A stretch of 64,000 nucleotides of DNA from Pyricularia pennisetigena (Eukaryota; Ascomycota; Sordariomycetes; Magnaporthales; Pyriculariaceae): NCBI RefSeq assembly GCF_004337985.1, contig NC_043744.1, positions 2,392,408-2,456,407 of the forward strand, read 5' to 3'. The number at the start of each line of letters is the position of its first letter. Within the stretch, counting starts at the first letter, position 1. The notes under the pieces are model-generated. The model ran no database searches. It was given only the letters and a program-made list of their open reading frames with translations, and had not been told where the DNA came from. Below, in pieces: positions 1 to 11,118 of this stretch. Position numbers and translations under genes: made by a program.

Positions 1-3000
1 AGTGAGTCCCGGTTTGCCTAAGATCTGAAAGTCAAACGTAGCCTCTTCTCCGGGACCAATGTACCTCCTATGGTCAGCTCTGGGTCTGAGCCGCAAAGCT
101 TGCTTACGCGCCAATATCAGCTCGTACTCGTAAAGCTCCTGAGGTGTGGCATTCCTCTTGCTCAACGCAGCCTGCAAAGGCTCCTGCGTCGAATCCTGGA
201 ATGAGAATAGTAAAAAGTCTGCTGCGGTGGTCTTGGACAGATTCTGCAGTGTGACTGAGAATACTTGACTCTCGCCCTCTAGGATCATAACCGAGGACTG
301 TGCTAACGAGGTAGACTTGACGACCACGACCGGTTGCTCGTCGATGACATTGAGCGAGATGTGGTCCGTCTTGGGGGCTTGGGATGCCGGTTCCGAAACG
401 TGCTGTTCTAAAGCCACAAGCCCGATAGCTTTGACTTTGGGTTGGTCCTCTGGTGACCACGGATTCGGGAATATAGGAAACCTCCTCTCCCGACAACCCC
501 TGACTTTGATGATGGCGCCGGTGATCTTTAAAGACCCTGCAGCTTTCGGCGTCCCGACTAGGCGAAGTATCTGCGTGCGATATGGGCCAATGATGGCGCT
601 ATCGACAGAGGATTCGAACTCGACCCCTTCCGTATCCAACCGGACTCTCTCGATCTCAACCTCGATTTCATACGGGTTTTGTAGGGTCAGTTTGAACGTC
701 GCCGACTCGAACGCAACCAGAGTGCTCTCTACTGCAGCCTTGTCGGGCGGCTTCAGGAACGGGTTGTGGATCAGAGGATCAACGTCTTGGGATTGGCGCG
801 CCGTAGATGCACCTTCGAGCTCACTCTTCTTATGCTCAATCGGTGCCCGCGTCCGGGGCAAAGGCTCGAGCTTGACACCCCTGAGGAAGAACTCGTCCCA
901 GAAATCGGCCATCATGTCGCCCATGCCAAGCCGCTGGGAGAGGCTCGATGTCTTCAGTATGTTGGTTAAGAGGCGCACCTGTTCGTCCCGAGATATTATG
1001 GGTGCGGCATCCTCTCGCCGCGGCCCTGGGGCAAGACCGCTGCCCGCAGTCCGCAGCAGGTCACTCGAATACTTCAGCACCCCGTTAAAGTCCGGCAGTG
1101 CCTCGGAGAAGTTAATGCAAGCCCTGAGGATGTTGAGCTTGAGCGCAGGTATCCCAAAGAATCTTGCCGCTGCCTGTTTTTGTATCCTCACGATGGCCCC
1201 GTCGTCAGTATGATCAGTTTCGATCTTCTTCGTTGGCGATACGAGTGAGTCCATTTCGAATGAAACTACGCCGTATGTCCTGAGCAAGAGCCCTAGAAAC
1301 ACGTCAATCGACTCTTCAATGTCGCCCTCACCAAGGTCCAGGGCTGCAGCCCCGGTCGTGTGACCACTGACACTATTCAGCGCAGCGAGCCCTGCAGCAG
1401 GGTGAATGCCAACCTCAGCAGCACCACGCGTCCTGGCTTCAACGAGGCCTCCTATCAACACCGAGACCAACTCCCGAATTACCATGGCCTTTTTCCTCTG
1501 ATAGCCTAGTACGCCGAGGACAGACGCGATTCCTGATAAAATTGCGATTCGATCGACTGGGCTTAACATCTCGGTCGATGAGTTGGGGAATGCCTTGAAC
1601 AACATGTTGACGATAAGTGTACGAGAGGGAGTCACGGTCAGCCGAGGTGATGAGTTCAAGACTTTGGTCGGCGCCCTCCCCAGGACCAGGAGTCCAAGTG
1701 TGTCGGCTTCGAGACAACCATCGGTCAGGTGAAGTGCAGTCAAGGTCCTGGAGCACCTGATGATAGCCTCTGCCATTGGCAAAGGGGGTAAATGCTCGGC
1801 CGATATCCTTGAATACAGAGCAATTATGCGGTCTAGCAGGTCAGGCAAGATGACTTGCAAGTTTCTAAACCACCGCGGCTGGTTTGGACTCGCGTTCTTC
1901 TCATCCGCTGCCATGGCCGCTGCTGCACTGGCAGAAGCTTTTTCAGAGGTCGGCACTAACAGCACCGAGGGTACCTGAAACTCAACGCCGGCCCAGCCCA
2001 GCAGCAGCAAGCATATCACTATCAGCTCCAGAGCCTTGCCGTGCCATACGTGATCATTAATCGACCTAGCCACGGTAGCGCCCTCGGTGAGGTGGTTCAG
2101 CGCATCTGGCCATCGTCCCGCCTGCAGGTATAACGACCCCAGGATGATGGTCACCCTGCCTTTGCCTTTGCTCCTCCACCTCTCGTTGAGCCCGCCGGAA
2201 CCAAACCCCTGCATGGATATCCTGTCCTGACTGACTGTCCTAAAGTTCTCAGTGGTCCCAGGCCGTATTGGGTTGGATTGCTCCGGCGTCGGAGGCCCAG
2301 AGCCAAACTCTGATGAGCCATCGTCCAGATTCGGCGTATTTGAGAGCCCGCTCTTCACCGGCGTAGATGGCCTGATCGGCGTTGAACCTGCCGATCCAAA
2401 GCCCGACCCTTTTGGTAGCACAGGCATAGACATGCGGTTAGTTGCGGCAGCTGAGCTCGAGCGTGCACCGTTGGTCCCCGCAGGCAATGAGAACTGTGAG
2501 TTCCGTCTGGCGTGCATGGGTTCCTGGCCATTTGGCTGTGCTGTGGGTATCTGGCCCGGGGAGTCAACGTAAGACAGAGCCTCGAATTGCTTGGCCATTG
2601 AAGTCATCTCAGCCAGCAACTGTGACGATATATCGCACATGACCGTCTTCATGGTCGTTCTCTTGCAATCCTGTGGGGGTGGTATGGTCGTGATGTCTTC
2701 TGGGATCGGGACGTGTCCGTCGGGACTCTCGACATAGTCAAAAAGTAACAGCCTGTGCACGAGTACCTTGGGGAACTGGTCGCGTAGGTCCTCCAAGTCC
2801 TGGTACAAGCCCCTAAGGTTTCTTTCGGTGGTGGTCCTACCCCCTTGTGACTGTCTCTTGCTGAGCGTTTGGCGGTCGATCTCAGAGGCGTCAGCGACAG
2901 CAATGACGACAAAAGGCTCGCGGTAGAGGTCGAAAGGGGTGAGGGTCACATAGGACGGGTGAGGGTAGTGGGTCGTGAGCTCGTAGAACATAGCACCGTC

Positions 3001-3264
3001 GGGGAACGCCAAGGGCGAGAACATGTCTACAGAGATGAAGCAAAGGTCAGCACTGCAGTTCGGTCCGGTAAGGATAGACACTAAAAGACTTCACGCACTC
3101 CTGTTCGGCCGGCCATCTGGGCTGATGTCGCGCAGCTGAACCACCTGTTCGGCGGCCAGCCTTTCCAGAAAGGAGGCGAAGCGCTGGCGTCTGATTTGGC
3201 CGACGGGGAGGACCAGGGCCTTTACCCTCGCCGGAGCGATGGGTAACAGAGGATCCGCGCTCAT
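1..3264 (-). CDS. trs120: TRAPP-II complex subunit Trs120 / HypA (5' part, runs off the left edge)
   Basis: Trs120 is a large subunit of the TRAPP-II tether, which activates Rab GTPases at the late Golgi. The Aspergillus orthologue is HypA. Exon 1 is 3099-3264, the intron is 3027-3098 (72 bp, TGCTGAC branch), and exon 2 is open from 3026 to base 1. Together they give about 1,064 residues, so the C-terminal part is missing. The N-terminus (MSADPLLPIAPARVKALVLP) and the segment RNMFSPLAFPDG across the splice fit the family. Next come FVVIAVADASEID, a serine/proline-rich insert near residues 230-330, a helical repeat region (GRVTIILGSLYLQAGRW) and the start of beta-rich Ig-like regions. Neighbouring AA9 gene lies upstream on the same strand, 868 bp away. 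Function is assigned by recall of the family; the identity is fairly secure. Confidence 0.85.
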
Positions 3265-4131
3265 CCTCGGGGAGCTGTCATTCCTTCCTTGTCTCTAGTG
3301 AACGCGGTCGACTTTTATAAGCAGGTATGTAGCGGGCCGTCGCATTATATGTCTGCAGCCCAAGACACGCAAAGCTACCAGATAAGCTTCAGGGCTCGGC
3401 CTTAGTTCGTGTCCTCGGCGGTGTACTTCTAATGTGAATTGGAGCTGCACTGAGCTTGCAAGTCGCCGATGCGAGAGCAAGATGTCTGTCAGCGTCAGCC
3501 AGCAAACAATCAAAGCGCAAGATAATTGGGGGAAAGAGCCGCACGATCAGCTAAAAAGACCTGGTTGGTCTCTAGGATCAAATTGCCGAGACAAGCAAAT
3601 GTCTTGAAGGTGTAAATTGCTTGCTCCATGCATGCATGCAACTAGTTCCGCGATGATAGGGATGTCAGTACTGTGCTAAGTACACAGTAGCACTAGCATC
3701 TACTCAGGCGTCCCTTCCCCACATTCTCACCGTTTCCTACCTACCCTGTAGTGAAACCTTGTACAAAACCAAAGCCCCTCGCATATCTGCTACTCTATAC
3801 AATAAGATTGCTTATTTCTCCTCCTCAGACTATATCCTTATGCATCTTTTCACTTGAGGAGACGGCCAGGAATCAATGCTCCCTATTGACCGTGTTTAAT
3901 TGAAATTCAAAATTCAACTGTGGTCACTATCAACAATCCCTTCAGCTATAAACACTGCTTAATGAGTGACGAGAATCGAACTCAGAACCTTTGTACATGA
4001 ACCAATGACCCGTCCTGGTACCATGTCCAGCTGAATCCACCTTCTTCGCTCTGCTCACTTGCGGTATTGGCTACCTATGTAGCAAGGAGGTAGGTACGTA
4101 GCTAGGTAAGTAGATACAAATGCCACTACAT
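3265..4131. other. Spacer between trs120 and the AA9 gene; tRNA-like relic inside
   Basis: No gene is seen. It should contain the trs120 promoter and the 3' end of the AA9 transcript. On the minus strand, about 3961-4030, a GAGTTCGATTCTCG stretch resembles a tRNA T-arm/B-box. No matching acceptor stem or anticodon arm could be folded, so at most it is a tRNA-derived relic. Short TAGGTAGGTACGTAGCTAGG-like repeats lie near 4087-4110. Confidence 0.5.
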
Positions 4132-5201
4132 CTATAAACACTGTGAATACCATTCGTTGGATACCTTGCATGATCCAGAAGAACAGCACTTGGGTCCATT
4201 AAAGCCAGAGCTGCCAACGGAGAAAGAGATGTCAATAATAAATATCACCCCCTTGTTTTATTTTGGGGAGAGAAAAAACTGTCAACTTACCCTCCACACT
4301 GCTCGTACAGAGCCGCACAGCCACCGCTTGGAGGGGGAGTAGAGCCGCCGCCGCCAGTGCCACCGCCGCCAGACCAGACAGCAGGGCCAGGCATGGGAAA
4401 CGACCTGTAGCCATTGTAGACCGAGTAGTTCTCGAAAGCTGGGTGGTTCCTGGAGTAGCCGCCAGGGAACTTGATGGTCGGGCCTGGTCTGCCGTTGCCG
4501 CCGTTGACCACCTTGATCTGCGCGCACGAAACGTAAAACTCGGGCTGGTTGACGTGGCTTCGGTGAACACCTGCGTGGTCCCAAAAGAATGGCTGTTTAG
4601 TAACCACTCGCACATACACACAGACTAAACATTCCAATTCCTCATTCAAAAGAAGTCGGGTGTGTCTAAACTCACCGATATGCTCAACTCGGAGGAGATA
4701 TTCTCCATTAGGAGTGTCCTTAGGGATGGTGAACTCCATCGTGGGCTTCTCGTACGTGCACCAAGCATCCCGACTAAAGTCTGCGCCTTGACGGCAAACA
4801 CCAGTCTCGTAGATCTTGAACCAGTCACCGTCGCCGCGGTAGCTCTGGGCGGTGCCCGGGGCACGAGACATGTAGGCCAGACCGGGCCCTGGGTGGAACA
4901 TGGTGCCACCAGCGGCAAGCCTGAAGCCGACGCGAGTACCGGCAGCGACCTCGGCCGTCTGGGTGCGCCCGGCGCTGTTGAAGGCGCCCTGGTTGCAGCG
5001 CATGTCATCCATATCGGGGGTTGAGTTGTCCCGAGTGTCGATCCATTTGATCGGGTTGTAGAGCGTGGGACGAGTAGATTGCCGAACGTACTGGTAGGCG
5101 TTGGTCTCCCGGCCGTTGATGATGAGCTTATCAAACCAGTAGTGCGCGTCGGCCCCGTATGCCAGAATGGCCACGGCCACGGTAGCGAACCCGAGCTTCA
5201 T
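4132..5201 (-). CDS. Secreted AA9 lytic polysaccharide monooxygenase with C-terminal CBM1
   Basis: A copper enzyme that oxidatively cleaves cellulose or related glucans outside the cell. Exons are 4676-5201, 4291-4570 and 4132-4210 (294 residues); introns are 105 and 80 bp. The signal peptide is about residues 1-19 (ends GADA), so the mature chain starts at His20, the first ligand of the histidine brace. His103 in [12 protein letters not shown] is the second. The segment after intron 1 ([17 protein letters not shown]) holds the axial Tyr188. A Gly/Pro/Ser linker leads to a CBM1 whose second half (SGFNGPKCC...NEWYSQCL) is encoded by the last exon. If translation ran on past exon 2 the CBM1 would be cut in half, so the 79-bp exon is well supported. 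A TATA box lies upstream. The oxidised position (C1 or C4) and exact substrate cannot be told from this reading. Confidence 0.93.
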
Positions 5202-6380
5202 GATGAGGATTTGGTGAGTGAGTTGGCAGGGTCAGAGACTTGGGTTAGCGGGCTGATGACTGAAGAAACACCAAAGATTCGGTCGAAGGGTTGATGACGA
5301 AAACATAGCCTATATATAAGACACTTCTGATGGCTGACAATACCTTGTACATCTCGCTTTCGGTCTCCAAATTGTTTTTGTTTAATTCCTTGGGCCGCTG
5401 CCTCTCCAATTTTCCATCATGACCTCTCGCTGTCTGCCTCGCCGCTATGGCGATTTGCTTTCCCAGTCAAGGCGCCTGTGTCACTACGGAGTGTCCAAGA
5501 CTGCCAAGCAGGTTGTAGGTGGCTCGCCAGCGCCTGTTAATTAACTTACTGACCCTCGGACTGGATCATGTTCATTTGTTTGCGAGTGAACGGACTGTAG
5601 TGGTCTGCGTTGCCCTTGTGAGATTGGAGGGAAGCCATCTCGGCGTTCGTCTGGGCAATGCTGGGTGTAACGATGACCACATGGACTTGAGGTTTTCCAT
5701 CTTGGCCATGTCGGGACGATCACGTTTGTAGCTGATGGTTGTGTTCCAGAATGCTACCCAAAGCATGGAGACTCGACTGACACGTGTCTGGGGACAAAAG
5801 TAGTATGAATTTGAACCCGGGCCTGATCCTCAAGCACTTGTCCGCTTCTCTCTAGTCTCCAATATCATCGGGATGAAGCGCTGCTATTTAGGTATATGAG
5901 TGTGGTATAATATTCAACCAAAACACTATATAGAGTTAGCACTACCAGACGGCACCGACAGTGAAGTATGGGTATGTAGCATTGGCGAAGCCACCTACGA
6001 TTTTTGACAGGCCGGCTCTTGCCTGTCAGCCAGCCGTGAGTCTGGGTCGCCGATTTGTTGGATGCACGATGTAATTACCAAATGGAGCCCAAGGAGGCAA
6101 GATCCCCGATAAACACGACATTTCTCCGTAGCTTACCCCGGATTGTAGGCCGCCAAGTCCTGCGCCTCTGCTGTGGATGCATCACATCCAAGTAATATAT
6201 AAATAGACTTCCAACGATGGACAAGACAGCAATCGGCCCTACTGAAGTCTTCTTTTTGGGATGTTTTGACTGCACATGGTCAGATTCGATTACGTCAACT
6301 GCTAGATATTATACTACCAAGTATTGCAAATTCAGATCAACATACATCTTCGCAATACGAGAATCAGGGGTTATGCCGTC
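5202..6380. other. Intergenic region between the AA9 gene and the SDR-like gene
   Basis: Both flanking genes run leftward, so this holds the AA9 promoter and the 3' side of the SDR-like gene. The frames seen (about 60-70 codons) have no recognisable motif or initiation context. Apart from the TATA box at 5309-5320 nothing functional is recognised. Confidence 0.5.
5309..5320 (-). promoter_or_regulatory. TATA box of the AA9 gene
   Basis: The minus strand reads CTTATATATAGG about 110 bases upstream of the AA9 start codon, the usual distance for a fungal TATA box with a short leader. It suggests a strongly inducible promoter, as expected for a cellulolytic gene; the inducibility is inference. 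Confidence 0.6.
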
Positions 6381-7731
6381 TCAGCCGCTTGATTCCTGGG
6401 CTTGGTCCTTTTCTGACGCCTCGTTTTTCTGCTCACTCTCGACTATGTCGACCGACAGGCTAGCTTCGACAAAGTCCTCTAGCTCTTCGGTCACCGTCCG
6501 TAGCTTCTCCTTGACCGCAGTAGCGCCCTCGAAGCCGACAATATGGCGGGCGGGCGGATTTTCGTGGCCGCCAATAGCCGTCAAGGCGTGCACAGTCTCC
6601 GTCACAAGCTTCTCCACAACCTGGGGCGGCAGCTTCGGGTACCGAGAGACCACCCCCTTGTGTGAGGGCTCGATGGCAGTTTCGGGGTTGGCATTCACAA
6701 CGTTGATAAGCATATCTCGTATAGAAGGGGCCGGATTGGCATCGCTATCGTAGTATGGGAGCTGAGGTGTGAAGGTAACGCGGTTTGTGAGCGACTGTAT
6801 TTCCATATTAGGCTGCACGATAGTCACTTTGACATTGAACGGTGCAATCTCATAAGCCAGCGAATCACAGAAGCCCTCGAGGGCCCAGGTTGAGGCTGTG
6901 TAAATTGGCATGCCTGGGGTGCCTATGTGTCCGCCGATGGTGGTGAGGATCATGATGTGTCCGGTGCGTTGTGCCCGGAGGTGCGGGAGTGTAGCCTTGA
7001 TGAAATTGACCTGTGAGAAGAAGATGGTTTCGAACTGATCTCTCACTAGGTTCTGGGTGATTGCAGAGACAGATTGTTCTTCGACGGTGCCTACAACAGC
7101 TGCATCATGGTTGGTGGAAGTGTCAACGTTGCGCCGGTTATCAATCAGCATGGTCGCTGCATATCTTGGTACTTTGTTCGGATGCAGCCCCGCCGTTGCT
7201 AGCCCTGGCTACGGCAATGGTGAAGAGGAAAATGAAACATGACCAACCTTCGAACTTGCAGCAAAGCAGGATGTCTATACGGCCAAAGGCCTGGATGGCT
7301 TCAGCAACGGCAGCGCCGCATGGGCCCATAGCACGGCCATCACAGCGTATACCTCGGATCCGGTCCTTCCAGCCCTCACGGTCCTTGCGATTGCTCTTGC
7401 ACTCGCTGATGAGATCACGAAATTCGGCGCTCCGAGATTCGTCTTCTATCTCCTGGGGTGGCAGACATGCCACCACATAGTCACCATGGGCCAGCAGAAG
7501 GCGAATAAGACGTATGGCCAATGGGGATAACGACTCGGTGATCAGCCATGTCCTCGGCGAGTTGTGTGTAGCTGTTTGTTGGATTTCAAATCCAGTCGTT
7601 AGCCCGCGACTTTATTTCTCAAAGCCATGGGACCGATAGCTAACGCCGAAGGGGTGCCTACGAAATGAAGCTGCTGGTGGTGCATGAGATTGTCTGCTCG
7701 CTCCAGCCTCGGAATTCTTTCGTTCCGCCAT
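6381..7731 (-). CDS. Atypical short-chain dehydrogenase/reductase-like protein (389 aa)
   Basis: A Rossmann-fold SDR-like protein of unknown substrate. Exons are 7662-7731, 7248-7571 and 6381-7156; introns are 7572-7661 (GCTAAC branch, AACAG acceptor) and 7157-7247. The small first exon is needed because the SDR frame has no ATG after its upstream stop. It supplies MAERKNSEAGASRQ and keeps phase. The fold is visible in TWLITESLSPLAIRLIRLLL (beta1/alphaA), FGRIDILLCC, GHIMILTTIGGHIG and YTASTWALEGFCDSLAYEIAPF. The glycine-rich TGxxxGxG is replaced by TESLSPLA, and the YxxxK catalytic lysine position holds Trp (YTASTW). A classical oxidoreductase role is therefore doubtful. The C-terminal tail (ENPPARHIVGFEGATAVKEK) resembles a family remembered from other Sordariomycetes. 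The first exon is the least certain part. Confidence 0.75.
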
Positions 7732-9554
7732 ATTTCGGCAGGAAGAGCAAGCTCGGCGAGTTGGCCCCGATTTTGGCGAGGGAAGGAAGAGCAAGCTACA
7801 AAAGAAGCGAAAGAAAAGAATAGAAAAAAAAGGAATATATTGTCAAAGTTGTCGTTTTGCCGTCCCCGCCGACCAATACCCGAATTAATCAGAACCAGCA
7901 GATGAATCGAGTTTGGCCGGTAACATGTCCCAGTAGTAAAGTTGTTTGTACGCGCTAGAGATTCAACGGATGTTCCCAGGTGTGCAGAAAGATTGCTTTC
8001 ATCTTGACCCTTTCTTCTACATTTCCGGGTTGTGCTCGAGATGTAAAAGCCGAGAACCACTCCGGAGTGTTTTGTTGTCGCAAATGCTCAATTACCCAAG
8101 ATCGTTGTCAGCCGGTAATCAAGGGAATGGGTATGATCAATTGCCGAAAATTGATTTGTACCCAAGGTACGGGCCGCAGTCGGCTGCAATCAGCTAACAG
8201 ATCCTCCATAGCCTCATTATTGTGCAATTAATTCAGATTCAATATCAGAGACAAACTTCGACTCTAATCCAACATGCCGCCTCAACTCAGTCATTACACT
8301 CTTGTTACTATACACGAAACTATGAACGGCTAGTGAAAAAAGACATTGTGAAGGCAAGGTGTTGCAGTAGAGACCTTGGCATCACATGACCGGAAGCGCT
8401 TAGTCAGCGTTGAGAGCACCTCAAAATCGCTGCCGCGATCGTTAGCCTAGATAGCGCACCCTGCCTGGATACATGGCTCTCCTACCAATCATTCAGGCTG
8501 CACGTGTACGTTAGTGCGCGTCACAAGGTGCTTAAAGTTGTAATTTCTAGGCACAATACCGACGAGCCAACCAAACAGGGCTTCACTTGACCAAGACACA
8601 ACCCTACAATTATCGATGAGGATGTCAACCTACTAAGTACCACAAGTGTAAGGCACAGAGTATCCTGGGTAGCTTTTATATTTAGACCCCGGCTGTCGAT
8701 CAATTCATTAATTAAGTTGCCATGGCGTTTGGATCAGTTTGAAGCAGATAGCAAAAATTCAACTGTCTTTCAAATGCATATAAATCATACACATATACCC
8801 ACCAGTATTCTGCGCGCATAGGCGCAGATGTCGCAGTACCCCTACCCCACCTAAAAAACGCAACTAGCGACAGGCTAGCGCACTGTCCCGCATTCAAGCT
8901 CCAGTGGAACCCCCATGCCCAGCAAAAAAAAGCTTCCAACTGTAGTAAATGATATTTAAATTCTGTCAATTCAGTGAGTCACGTCATCGTAGAACTGCTG
9001 ATCCGGGACCGGCCCGATCTTTGCACAAGCGCGGGATAATCCCAATACATTTTTGCTTGCCCGTATGGTCCGGCAGGTTTGGGAGTGTGCTGTTTGACAT
9101 TGGTTGGAGTAGTCCTGAATGCATGATATTTTGACAGTTAAAACAGGCGTACCCCTCTTACCATATCGACTCTGAAGCTGCTGCCGTTCTGTTTGAGACA
9201 GCATTGCTTGCCCCTCATACACTTACTACCGCGGTCTAAGAAAAAACAAAACAAAAAGAAAAACCCAAACTAAAGCCTATGTGGAGCTTCTGCCCTTTTC
9301 TTCGCTCTCAAACATATCGTATTTGTACCTGCAGCTAGCTCACAGGACCTCGAACCAGACCTCCGAATCGGCACGCATTGTTGTATGACTCCGTAGATGA
9401 CTCTGGCACACACTGTCACTATTTGAGATCTCAAAAAAAAAAAAAAAACATAGCTTGAAACAAACGTCGTTCAACCCAGGTGGTTTTACGATTGACCAAG
9501 CTTCGAGCCACATATATATCCTCACTTCAACTCACGGACTCCATACAAACAAGA
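7732..9554. other. Divergent intergenic region (SDR-like gene / serine aminotransferase)
   Basis: About 1.8 kb, relatively A+T rich and without a recognised gene. It should contain two diverging promoters. The repeated 12-mer GAAGAGCAAGCT occurs near 7741 and 7786. A poly-A run lies near 9433-9448, and a CATATATATCC TATA-like site near 9509-9519 sits about 40 bp upstream of the aminotransferase start. Confidence 0.5.
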
Positions 9555-10901
9555 ATGCCCACCAGAGCTGACATCACATACTTCGGTGCCGGCCCCGCCG
9601 CGCTACCCACCGATGTTCTCGAGAAGGCTGCCCAGGCCCTGCTAGACTACAACGGCACGGGGCTTGGAATCGCCGAGCACAGCCATCGCTCCGAGCATGC
9701 GACAACCATCATCAACGAGGCCAAGGCTGACTTGCTCGCCTACCTCGACGTGCCCGAGGCTGCCGACTACGACGTGCTGTTCATGCAGGGCGGCGGCACC
9801 GGCGAGTTCGCCGCCACCGTCTACAACCTCGTCGGCGCCTGGGTCGCGCGGCAGATCAAGGCCGTGGGGCTCGAGGGTGAAAAGGACGACGCCAAGCTCG
9901 CCGAGGCCCTGAGGCCAAAGCTTCAGGACCTCAAGCTCGACTACATAGTCACGGGCGGCTGGTCGCTCAAGGCGTACCAGGAGGCCCAGAGGCTCGTCGG
10001 TCCCGAGCACGTCAACCTCGTCGTGGATTCGCGTCCCGCCAACGGAGGCAAGTTCGGTACCATCCCGCCAGAGTCCGAATGGAAATTGTCCAAGGACGCT
10101 GCCATGGTGTACTACTGCGACAATGAGACTGTCGATGGTGTCGAGTTCCCCAAATTCCCTGACGTTCTGGCGCCTTCAGGAGGGGAAGGCCCCCTAGTTG
10201 TGGCAGACATGTCCAGCAACATCCTGTCGAGGCGCATTCCGGTCAAAAACTATGGCGTGATCTTCTTTGGTGCGCAGAAAAACTTGGGCTCGACTGGTGT
10301 TACTGTCGCGGTTGTGAAGAAGAGCCTGCTGCCCCCCACGACGCTACAGCCCTCAGCAACATTATTAAGGAAGCTCGGCCTGCCTGTTGGCCCTATCATA
10401 CTCTCCTACGAGACTATTGCAAAGAACAACAGTCTATACAACACACTAAGCATATTTGAGTATGTATAGCCGATTTCCTAATCAAGCAGTCATCATATAT
10501 AGTACTAACCATTTCTTTTTAGTGTTTACATCGCGGGTCTGGTTCTCAAAAAACTGCTCGCGACCTACCCTGCTGACAAGGTCGACGGCCAGCAGGCTGT
10601 GGCGGACAAGAAGGCCAAGCTCATCTACGCTGCGCTGGACGCACACCCAGAAGTCTTCCGTGTAGTCCCAGCGGAGAGTGCCCGCTCAAGGATGAACATC
10701 TGTTTTCGTGTGACCAAGGGAGGCGAGGCCAACACTGATACGGCCGAGAAAGAATTCTTGAAGCAAGCGACCGCGCTGAACTTGACTGGACTCAAGGGCC
10801 ATCGTAGTGTAGGAGGCATCCGCGCCAGCAACTACAACTCTATCCCATTGGAGGGCGCCGAGAAGCTGGCCAAATTCATCGATGATTTTGCCAAAGCCTA
10901 G
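9555..10901 (+). CDS. ser1: Phosphoserine aminotransferase
   Basis: A PLP-dependent class V aminotransferase that converts 3-phosphohydroxypyruvate plus glutamate to phosphoserine, the second step of serine synthesis; cytosolic. Exons are 9555-10459 and 10523-10901, with a 63-bp intron carrying the branch ACTAACC; the product has 427 residues, normal for fungal SerC/Ser1. ATG 9555 begins MPTRADITYFGAGPAALP, the family's N-terminus. Recognisable segments are GIAEHSHRS, FMQGGGTGEFAA (phosphate cup) and IFFGAQKNLGSTGVTV, with the Schiff-base lysine near residue 242. The C-terminal domain has SARSRMNICFRV and GHRSVGGIRASNYNS. The frame is open upstream of ATG 9555, but no better start was seen. 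It converges with hus1, 217 bp away. Confidence 0.95.
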
Positions 10902-11118
10902 AATGGTCAGAATAAAAATAAGGAATATGACAAAGGAAGCAGATAGAAGGCTCCGGTCGGCTATTTTGTGATTTTTATCATATTGTATCAAGTAAACGAT
11001 GAAGCGGTCAATTAAACCGGCGCCTCGCAAAAACATGGCGTGACTCTCCTGTCGAATGTCGATTCGTAGAGACTTGTCGTCATTCTACCGACGCCATGAT
11101 ACTAAATAGCCACAGAAT

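Noticed and set aside
4263..4628. Open frames on both strands over the 3' half of the AA9 gene
   Set aside because: They are alternative frames of the AA9 exons and intron; only the spliced minus-strand frame gives the LPMO and CBM1.
7481..7549. ATG at 7549 as start of the SDR-like gene
   Set aside because: Its frame stops after 22 codons and is out of phase with the SDR frame. Splicing from the exon at 7662-7731 gives an in-frame start.
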